6,443 nt of DNA from assembly GCA_030610515.1 (NCBI GenBank), contig JAUWRQ010000068.1, positions 1 to 6,443 on the forward strand, given 5' to 3'. The position numbers and the translations under genes are program-made. Of the stretch, positions 1 to 4,610 are shown in pieces (positions within the stretch are counted from its first letter, which is position 1; every line of letters starts with the position of its first letter). This DNA comes from Candidatus Eiseniibacteriota bacterium. GTDB lineage: Bacteria > Joyebacterota > Joyebacteria > Joyebacterales > Joyebacteraceae. Under the pieces are notes generated by a model, which saw only the letters and a list, made by a program, of their open reading frames with translations, was not told the origin of the DNA and ran no database searches.

Positions 1-750
1 GAGCTACTGAAGCCGACGAGCATCGTTATTCGGAACGATTCTTCGATGCGCAAGTACGAGAACGTGCCCCTCGAAAAGAGGGTCGTCCTGGGCTCGGCGG
101 ACGAGCCGGTCGAGATCGAGCAGGACGGGAACCGCTTTCTCGTCGATGTCCTGGACGGGCAGAAGACCGGGTTCTTCCTGGATCAGCGGGAGAACAGGCA
201 GGCGACCGCGGGGCTGGCGGACGGTGCCGACGTTCTCGACTGCTGCTGCTACACGGGCGCCTGGTCGGTCTACGCGCTGGCGGCCGGGGCCAGGTCCGTG
301 ACCGGCATCGACTCCTCCGGTCCGGCGCTCGAGCTTGCCGAGCGAAACGTCCGCCTCAACGCTGCGGCGGGAGAATCGAAGTTCGTGAGGGCGGACGTCT
401 TCAAGGAACTCTCGAAGCTGGGACGTGGCAAGAGGAGATTCGGACTCGTCATCGTCGACCCACCGGCGTTCGCGAAGAGCAGAAAGAAGATCCGCGAGGC
501 CCTGAAGGCCTACCGTACACTGAACCGTCTCGCGATGTCGCTCACACGGCCGGGAGGGCATCTCGTCACGTGCACGTGCTCGCATCTTGTGGAGCACGAC
601 GCGTTCATGCATTCGCTCGTCGGCGCTGCGCGCGAGGCAGGGAGACGCGCGCGCATCGTGGAGATCCGCGGCCAGAGCCGCGACCATCCAGTGACGCTCG
701 GTCTTGCCGAGACCGACTATCTCACCTGTGTCGTTCTCGAGGTCATCTGA
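1..750 (+). CDS. Class I SAM-dependent 23S rRNA methyltransferase, RlmI/COG1092 family (5' partial)
   Basis: The reading frame is open from base 1, so the true start lies upstream; 249 codons are visible. Family members are about 390-400 aa, so the N-terminal PUA/RNA-binding part and the linker are probably outside the window. Visible signatures are the COG1092 motif TGFFLDQRENR (near 160-195), SAM-binding motif I DCCCYTGAWS (238-267), an acidic SAM-ribose contact region GIDSSGPALELAERN (near 304-348), catalytic motif IV DPPAF (457-471) and a Cys-rich TCTCSH motif (near 568-585), as in m5C-type RlmI enzymes. By family knowledge it methylates a cytosine of 23S rRNA using S-adenosylmethionine in the cytoplasm. 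The exact target base is inferred from RlmI and cannot be read from the sequence. The ATG at 46 is internal, since upstream codons continue the family alignment (SIVIRNDSS). The stop TGA is at 748-750, inside the first unit of a tandem repeat. Confidence 0.9.
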   Translation, partial: ELLKPTSIVIRNDSSMRKYENVPLEKRVVLGSADEPVEIEQDGNRFLVDVLDGQKTGFFLDQRENRQATAGLADGADVLDCCCYTGAWSVYALAAGARSVTGIDSSGPALELAERNVRLNAAAGESKFVRADVFKELSKLGRGKRRFGLVIVDPPAFAKSRKKIREALKAYRTLNRLAMSLTRPGGHLVTCTCSHLVEHDAFMHSLVGAAREAGRRARIVEIRGQSRDHPVTLGLAETDYLTCVVLEVI

Positions 751-807
751 GCGCTCGAGGTTGTCTGAGGGCTCGAGCCCGTCTGAGCACTCGAGGTCAT
801 CCTAACT
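736..807. repeat. Four-copy 18-bp tandem repeat spanning the end of the methyltransferase gene
   Basis: Units start at 736, 754, 772 and 790, each beginning with the palindrome CTCGAG. Unit 1 is CTCGAGGTCATCTGAGCG; units 2, 3 and 4 differ from it at about 3, 4 and 4 positions. Unit 1 codes for the last residues LEVI plus TGA. Units 2 and 3 keep the same frame and would read LEVV-stop and LEPV-stop; unit 4 has lost the stop. The unit 2/3 junction forms a perfect 12-base palindrome GGGCTCGAGCCC at 769-780. The repeat fills the whole gap before the radical SAM gene, and unit 4 supplies the only SD-like sequence for that gene. Confidence 0.85.
793..797 (+). promoter_or_regulatory. Probable ribosome binding site of the radical SAM gene
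   Basis: GAGGT lies 11 nt before the ATG at 809, a slightly long spacing. It belongs to the fourth unit of the 18-bp repeat (CTCGAGGT). The same GAGGT also occurs in units 1 and 2, where no start codon follows at a suitable distance. Confidence 0.45.
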
Positions 808-808
808 G

Positions 809-1816
809 ATGAATGCGCCGGGGTACGTCGGGCTCGCCGAGTCCGGGGAGCTCAGGAAGAGGATCGACTGCGCGCTGGAACACCTGCGCGACTGCAGGCT
901 CTGCCCGCGCGAGTGCGGGGTCGACAGGCAGACCGGCCAGCTCGGCTACTGCAGGGCGGGAGCACGCGCGAAGATATACTCTCACATGTCGCATCCGGGC
1001 GAGGAGCCGCCGATCTCCGGGGCTCTAGGCTCGGGGACGATCTTCTTCAGCCACTGCACGCTCTCCTGCAGGTACTGCAAGAACTGCAGGTTCAGCCAGC
1101 TGCACGAAGGACGAGAGTGTTCAGCGAACGAGCTCGCGGCCATGATGGCCGAGCTCGCCGCCGATGGATGTCACAATCTGAACATCGTGACCGGGACGCA
1201 CTTCATCCCCGCCATTCTTGAGGCGCTCCGAAAGGCGGTCCGCGCGGGAGTTTCGATTCCGCTCGTGTGGAACACCTCCTCATACGAATCGCGCGCGGCG
1301 CTCGAGCTTCTGGACGGCGTCGCGGACATCTATCTCGCGGACCTACGTTACTACTCTTCCGAGCCCGCGGAGGCCTACTCGGACGCTCCCGACTATCCCG
1401 CCGTGAGCAGGAAGGCGCTCCTCGAGATGCAGAGACAGGTTGGACCTCTGGTCCTCGATGAGAATGGGGTGGCGACACGCGGTCTCATCGTCAGGCACCT
1501 CGTCCTTCCGAACGACGCGGCCGGGACACGTTCGGCGATGAGATTCGTGGCCTCGGCGCTGGGGACCGACACGTACGTGAGTCTCATGTCGCAGTACTAC
1601 CCGGCGCATCTGGCGGGAGGCGATCCGGTGCTCGGGCGCAGGATAACGCGAGCGGAGTGGGATGACGCTGTGCGGGCTCTCGAGGACGCGGGTCTTGCCA
1701 ATGGGTGGATTCAGGAGTACCCGGAGGGTCTCTCACCGATGGCCGGGACGGAGATGGGCCCCGGACGGGCAGCCGGCACCGAACTCGACAACGATACGAC
1801 GTCCTCTCCAGGTTGA
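809..1816 (+). CDS. PflX-type radical SAM Fe-S protein (COG1313; homolog of pyruvate formate-lyase activating enzyme)
   Basis: 335 aa. The radical SAM motif CTLSCRYC gives Cys83, Cys87 and Cys90 (CxxxCxxC), which bind the 4Fe-4S cluster that cleaves SAM. An N-terminal Cys set (Cys29, Cys32, Cys36, Cys48; CRLCPRECG...YC) is typical of PflX proteins and may hold a second metal centre. Cys93 follows the radical SAM motif. Other family blocks are NIVTGTHF (125-132), VWNTSSYE (153-160), DIYLADLRYYS (173-183), GLIVRHLVLPND (225-236) and SLMSQYYPAH (258-267). The family resembles glycyl-radical enzyme activases, but its substrate is not established, and no glycyl-radical enzyme is visible here. The conserved part ends near EYPEG (303-307). 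A Gly/Thr/Ser-rich tail of about 28 residues follows and looks unconserved. The ATG at 809 keeps the full Cys-rich N-terminus; the ATG at 813 is in another frame. It may be co-transcribed with the methyltransferase gene, 58 nt upstream. Confidence 0.88.
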   Translation: MNAPGYVGLAESGELRKRIDCALEHLRDCRLCPRECGVDRQTGQLGYCRAGARAKIYSHMSHPGEEPPISGALGSGTIFFSHCTLSCRYCKNCRFSQLHEGRECSANELAAMMAELAADGCHNLNIVTGTHFIPAILEALRKAVRAGVSIPLVWNTSSYESRAALELLDGVADIYLADLRYYSSEPAEAYSDAPDYPAVSRKALLEMQRQVGPLVLDENGVATRGLIVRHLVLPNDAAGTRSAMRFVASALGTDTYVSLMSQYYPAHLAGGDPVLGRRITRAEWDDAVRALEDAGLANGWIQEYPEGLSPMAGTEMGPGRAAGTELDNDTTSSPG

Positions 1817-1841
1817 CAGGGGCCCCGTTCAGGAACATACT
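1813..1841 (+). promoter_or_regulatory. Candidate sigma70-type promoter for the glucan operon
   Basis: A perfect -35 box TTGACA lies at 1813-1818. A spacer of exactly 17 nt leads to CATACT at 1836-1841, which matches TATAAT at 4 of 6 positions, including the key second A and final T. The -35 box overlaps the TGA stop (1814-1816) of the radical SAM gene. Transcription would start near 1848, giving a leader of about 90 nt before the GTG at 1940. In such GC-rich DNA an ideal -35 box plus ideal spacing at an operon boundary is notable, but the organism's sigma factor preferences are unknown. Confidence 0.5.
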
Positions 1842-1879
1842 GATGCGGACGTTTCGTAGGATCTACGTTCAACGGTGCC

Positions 1880-1901
1880 TCTCGTCGGGCTCCCGACGGG
1901 A
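1880..1901 (+). other. Hairpin in the leader of the DUF4912 gene
   Basis: TCGTCGG-type arms form a stem of about 9 bp (1880-1888 with 1893-1901, including one G-U pair) closed by the four-base loop GCTC. No T-run follows (next bases are TCTTCC), so it is not a convincing intrinsic terminator. It may stabilise the mRNA 5' end or be part of a leader structure. Confidence 0.4.
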
Positions 1902-1934
1902 TCTTCCGGTCGCCTGCCGGACAGGTTGGAAGGT
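1901..1934 (+). promoter_or_regulatory. Possible SD-masking stem in the DUF4912 leader
   Basis: ATCTTCC at 1901-1907 can pair with GGAAGGT at 1928-1934, which contains the Shine-Dalgarno sequence. The stem can extend inward by weak G-U pairs to C1911-G1924, leaving a loop of about 12 nt. A competing small hairpin, TCCGG (1905-1909) with CCGGA (1917-1921), would free the SD. Two mutually exclusive folds of this kind are compatible with translational control, but this is read by eye with no energy calculation and no known riboswitch class is recognised. Confidence 0.25.
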
Positions 1935-1935
1935 G
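1928..1935 (+). promoter_or_regulatory. Ribosome binding site deciding the GTG start at 1940
   Basis: GGAAGGTG ends 4 nt before the GTG at 1940 (6 nt from the end of the GGAAGG core). No ATG in this frame near the N-terminus has a comparable site, so GTG is chosen as the start. Confidence 0.7.
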
Positions 1936-1939
1936 CTTC

Positions 1940-2818
1940 GTGAAGCGCAGTGAACTCGAGAAGAAGACGGTAACCGAGCTCAGGGAGATGGCGGCGTCCC
2001 ACGGGCACTCCCGGCTTTCGCACCTCAAGAAGGTGGGGCTTGTTGAGCTGTTGGCGGGATCCGCACGGGGCAGGGCGGCGGGCAAGCGGCTCGCGGGTGG
2101 GACCGCGAAGGAGAAGCCGGCGCGCAGAGCGGCCGGGAAGAAGCCGGCGCGCAAGGCGGCCGGGAAGAGACCGGCGCGCAAGACGAAGACGGCGGGGACC
2201 GCGGCCGCGACATCGTCTCTGTCCCCACGCTTGAAGCGCGCGTTCGCGAGCCGTCCGAGAAACGGCGAGCAGCGCATCAAGGCGAGCAAGTACTATCTTG
2301 GCGTCGCGGAGTCGACCGACATCGATGAGAGCTTCGACTACCCGGAGACTCATGGTGAGAACACGATCGCCCTCATGGTCCGTGACCCGTACTGGCTCTT
2401 TGCGTACTGGGAGTTCGCGCCGGAGCTTCGGGGCGAGCTCGTCGCGCGGATCGGGGAAGACGCGCTCCTCAGGAGCCGCACCGTCGTTCGCGTCTACGAC
2501 GTCACCGGGGCCGAGCCGGAGCACGCGGCCGGGCACTACGACATCGACGTGGCCCCCGAGGCCAGAAATTGGTACATCAACGTCGCCCGCGTCGAGCGCG
2601 AGTACTGTGTCGACGTGGGACTGATCGCGCCGGACGGATCGTTCATCGTGATCGCTCGTTCGAACAGGGTGTCCCTGCCGCCCGTCGGCCCGTCTGATGA
2701 GGTCGACGAGGAGTGGGTCACCGTCGAGGGGCTGAACGAGCTCTACGCCCAGGTCGACGCGCACAGAGGTCCGAGCTCGGGCTCGGGTGGATGGGGTTCC
2801 GGGGGCCCGGGGCACTAG
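1940..2818 (+). CDS. DUF4912 protein with Rho_N/SAP-like N-terminus and H1-like basic repeat
   Basis: 292 aa, GTG start. Three regions are visible. Residues 1-40 (LEKKTVTELREMAASHGHSRLSHLKKVGLVELL) resemble the Rho N-terminal/SAP helix-extended-loop-helix fold, which binds nucleic acid. Residues 43-85 are Lys/Arg/Ala/Pro/Gly-rich with a 9-residue repeat (KPARRAAGK, KPARKAAGK, RPARKTK), like histone H1 or bacterial H1-like tails. Residues about 117-250 match DUF4912: MVRDPYWLFAYWEF (146-159), ARNWYINV (208-215), YCVDVGLIAPDGSFIVIARSN (222-242). The end (279-292) is Gly/Ser-rich. There is no signal peptide or membrane segment, so it is probably cytoplasmic. DUF4912 has no assigned activity that I know of. 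It sits 67 nt upstream of a GH57 branching enzyme and probably heads that operon. A role in alpha-glucan metabolism, for example glucan or enzyme binding, is inferred from position only. Domain calls for Rho_N and DUF4912 are by motif recognition. Confidence 0.8.
   Translation: MKRSELEKKTVTELREMAASHGHSRLSHLKKVGLVELLAGSARGRAAGKRLAGGTAKEKPARRAAGKKPARKAAGKRPARKTKTAGTAAATSSLSPRLKRAFASRPRNGEQRIKASKYYLGVAESTDIDESFDYPETHGENTIALMVRDPYWLFAYWEFAPELRGELVARIGEDALLRSRTVVRVYDVTGAEPEHAAGHYDIDVAPEARNWYINVARVEREYCVDVGLIAPDGSFIVIARSNRVSLPPVGPSDEVDEEWVTVEGLNELYAQVDAHRGPSSGSGGWGSGGPGH
2114..2188 (+). repeat. 27-bp in-frame tandem repeat coding the basic linker
   Basis: Units at 2114-2140 and 2141-2167 are nearly identical (KPARRAAGK, KPARKAAGK). 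A third, partial unit runs from 2168 to about 2188 (RPARKTK). The repeat lies within the DUF4912 gene and keeps frame. Copy number is likely to vary between strains because such units expand and contract by slippage. Confidence 0.8.
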
Positions 2819-2831
2819 TCGCGAAGACGCC

Positions 2832-2862
2832 TCACCGATCGCCCGATCGTTCAGTCGGGTGA
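2832..2862 (+). other. Inverted repeat between the DUF4912 and branching-enzyme genes
   Basis: TCACCGA (2832-2838) pairs with TCGGGTGA (2855-2862) with one bulged G. Inside it, CGATC-GCCC-GATCG (2836-2849) can form its own small hairpin. No T-run follows, so it does not look like a terminator. It may be an RNA processing or stability element that sets relative expression of the two genes. Confidence 0.3.
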
Positions 2863-2875
2863 ATCCAGCAGAGCG

Positions 2876-2880
2876 AAGGT
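2876..2880 (+). promoter_or_regulatory. Ribosome binding site deciding the branching-enzyme start
   Basis: AAGGT, in the context GCGAAGGT, lies 5 nt before the ATG at 2886. The same frame is open further upstream to an ATG at 2787 inside the DUF4912 gene, but that ATG has no comparable site and its extra 33 residues do not belong to the family. Confidence 0.6.
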
Positions 2881-2885
2881 CGGAC

Positions 2886-4511
2886 ATGGAAAAGGGCTAC
2901 CTGAGCCTCGTTCTTCACGCTCATCTTCCGTACGTGCGTCACCCCGAGTATGCGAGTTTCCTCGAAGAGGACTGGCTCTTCGAGGCGATCACCGAGACGT
3001 ACGTTCCGCTCCTCCGAGCCTTCCGGAGACTCACGAACGACGGTGTCGACTTCCGGCTAACCGTGTCGCTGAGCCCGCCGCTCGTCTCCATGCTCCAGGA
3101 CGCGCTCCTGCAGGAACGCTACATAAAGCACCTCGACGGTCTCATTGATCTCACCGGCCGCGAGATCGACCGTTGCAGGAACGACGCGCGCCTCAAGGGG
3201 CTCGCGGAGACGTACCATCGGATGTTCACGGAAACGAGAACCGTTTTCGCGGAGGAGTACGGGCTCGACCTCGTGAGAGCGTTTCGTGAGTTCCAGGACT
3301 TGGGGAAGCTCGAGCTCACGACGTGCGGAGCGACGCACGGCTTCCTGCCTCTCATGCAGGAGTACCCCGCGGCCGTCCGGGCGCAGGTCCGCGTGGCCGT
3401 CGAGCATCACAGGGCCACGGTAGGACGCGACCCTCGCGGCATCTGGCTTCCGGAGTGTGGGTACTTCCCGGGCGTCGACGCCTACCTCGCGGAACAGGGC
3501 ATTCGATTCACGTTCGTTGATACGCACGGGCTCCTGCACGCGGTGCCGCGACCGAGGTACGGGAACTTCGCGCCGGTGGTGACGCACTCGGGCGTGGCCG
3601 TCTTCGGCCGCGACCTCGAGTCCTCCAAGCAGGTGTGGAGCGCCAAGGAGGGATATCCCGGAGACCCGGTCTACAGGGACTTCTACAGTGACTACACGTA
3701 CGATCTCGACTACGACTACGTGAAGCCGTATCTCGGCGGCGATGGGTCGAGAAAGATGCTCGGCCTCAAGTACTGGCGCATCACGGGCTCGACCGACGCG
3801 AAGGAGTTCTACGACCCCGACGCGGCGCGCGCGCGCGCGTACGAGCACGCCGGCAACTTCCTGTTCAACCGCGAGCGGCAGATCGAACACCTCCACGGCG
3901 TCATGGGGCGCGAGCCCATCATAGTCGCTCCGTACGACGCCGAGCTCTTGGGTCACTGGTGGTTCGAGGGCCCCATCTGGTTGGAGGAGCTCATTCGCAG
4001 AATCGACGCGGCCGACGGTCCTCTGCGCACCGCAACGCCGTCGGACTATCTGGCCGACGGTGCCCCGATCCAGCGGTGCGAGCCGTTCCACACGAGCTGG
4101 GGGTACATGGGCTACAGCGAGGTCTGGCTGAACAACACGAACGACTACATCTACAGGCACCTGCATCGCGCCGCCGCCCGCATGACGGAGCTAGCGAAGG
4201 CCCATCCTCGCGCGGAGGGTCTTCGCGAGCGCGCCCTGAATCAGGCCGCGCGGGAACTGCTCCTCGCCCAGGCGAGCGACTGGGCTTTCATCATGAAGAC
4301 GGGTGTGATGGCCGAATACGCCCACAAGAGAACGCGCGACCACGTAGCCCGCTTCTCGAGGCTCTACGCAGAGATCAGGTCGAACGCCATCGACGAGAGA
4401 AGGCTCTCAGAGACCGAGTGGCGTGGCAGGATCTTCCCCGAGCTCGACTACCGGATATACGCCGACGACTCGCGGCCCGCGCCGGTCGCTTCGGTGGATT
4501 TCGTGCGCTGA
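2886..4511 (+). CDS. GH57 1,4-alpha-glucan branching enzyme (DUF1957/COG1543 type)
   Basis: 541 aa, close to the usual 520-570 aa of bacterial GH57 branching enzymes. By family knowledge it cuts alpha-1,4-glucan and re-attaches the piece by an alpha-1,6 bond, branching glycogen in the cytoplasm. The N-terminal catalytic barrel starts at once: SLVLHAHLPYVRHPE (7-21) is the first conserved region. WLPECGY (187-193) carries the nucleophile Glu190. APYDAELLGHWWFEGP (348-363) carries the acid/base Asp351. KQVWSAKEGYPGD (248-260) and FHTSWGYMGYSEVWLNN (401-417) hold Trp251, Trp405 and Trp414, in places where characterised members use Trp for glucan binding. PRPRYGNFAPV (221-231) has a Tyr in the mobile loop that is linked to branching rather than plain hydrolysis; this is recalled from the Thermus enzyme and not aligned here. 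The C-terminal helical domain runs from about 400 to 541. The ATG at 2886 is chosen because family homology begins there and an SD precedes it. It lies between the DUF4912 gene and a second GH57 gene. Confidence 0.9.
   Translation: MEKGYLSLVLHAHLPYVRHPEYASFLEEDWLFEAITETYVPLLRAFRRLTNDGVDFRLTVSLSPPLVSMLQDALLQERYIKHLDGLIDLTGREIDRCRNDARLKGLAETYHRMFTETRTVFAEEYGLDLVRAFREFQDLGKLELTTCGATHGFLPLMQEYPAAVRAQVRVAVEHHRATVGRDPRGIWLPECGYFPGVDAYLAEQGIRFTFVDTHGLLHAVPRPRYGNFAPVVTHSGVAVFGRDLESSKQVWSAKEGYPGDPVYRDFYSDYTYDLDYDYVKPYLGGDGSRKMLGLKYWRITGSTDAKEFYDPDAARARAYEHAGNFLFNRERQIEHLHGVMGREPIIVAPYDAELLGHWWFEGPIWLEELIRRIDAADGPLRTATPSDYLADGAPIQRCEPFHTSWGYMGYSEVWLNNTNDYIYRHLHRAAARMTELAKAHPRAEGLRERALNQAARELLLAQASDWAFIMKTGVMAEYAHKRTRDHVARFSRLYAEIRSNAIDERRLSETEWRGRIFPELDYRIYADDSRPAPVASVDFVR
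3825..3843. repeat. Alternating GC tract in the branching-enzyme gene
   Basis: A 19-nt uninterrupted purine-pyrimidine alternation, almost wholly GC dinucleotides, codes for the AARARAY stretch at about residues 313-319. Such tracts can form Z-DNA and are prone to slippage. The coding frame is intact on both sides. Confidence 0.75.
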
Positions 4512-4545
4512 CGTTCCAGCGCGGCCGTCACTCGTACGATCCGAC

Positions 4546-4572
4546 GTTGCACGAGACCGTGCGAGTTGCACG
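4546..4572 (+). repeat. Direct and inverted GTTGCACG repeats between the two GH57 genes
   Basis: GTTGCACG occurs at 4546-4553 and 4565-4572. Between them CGTGC (4558-4562) can pair with GCACG on either side, giving two alternative hairpins with loops AGAC (4554-4557) or GAGTT (4563-4567). No T-run follows. The rest of the 99-nt gap 4512-4610 holds a GGCCGGCC palindrome at 4581-4588 and the ribosome binding site. I see no promoter in it. Confidence 0.45.
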
Positions 4573-4595
4573 GAGACGGGGGCCGGCCTCACACC

Positions 4596-4603
4596 GGAGG
4601 GAG
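4596..4603 (+). promoter_or_regulatory. Strong ribosome binding site deciding the TTG start at 4611
   Basis: GGAGGGAG is followed by 7 nt and then TTG at 4611. No ATG or GTG lies between the preceding stop (4509-4511) and this point in frame, and the next in-frame ATG is at codon 50, past the conserved HQP region. An in-frame TTG at 4566 has no SD. Confidence 0.75.
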
Positions 4604-4610
4604 ACGGTTC

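Noticed and set aside
736..807. CRISPR array or plasmid-type iterons
   Set aside because: The units abut without spacers, are only 18 bp and extend into a coding end. There is no origin, rep or cas gene nearby.
1880..1910. Intrinsic terminator for the upstream operon
   Set aside because: The hairpin is GC-rich but no run of T follows, and it lies downstream of the promoter candidate.
2787..2885. A 33-residue N-terminal extension of the branching enzyme from the ATG at 2787
   Set aside because: It would overlap the DUF4912 gene, lacks an SD, and family homology begins at MEKGYLSLVLHAH from the ATG at 2886, which has an SD.
1829..2887. A 352-codon minus-strand open frame opposite the DUF4912 gene
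   Set aside because: The DUF4912 motifs and SD on the + strand define the real gene. The minus frame has only low-complexity Arg/Ala/Leu/Pro sequence.
3057..4166. A 369-codon minus-strand open frame opposite the branching enzyme
   Set aside because: It is a shadow of the branching-enzyme gene; the composition is skewed to Arg/Val and no motif is seen.
4509..4511. Programmed readthrough of the TGA to give a double GH57 fusion
   Set aside because: The context (TGA CGT) is not a readthrough signal I know, no SECIS-like structure is apparent, and the second gene has its own strong SD. An open gap of 33 codons is easily chance in GC-rich DNA.
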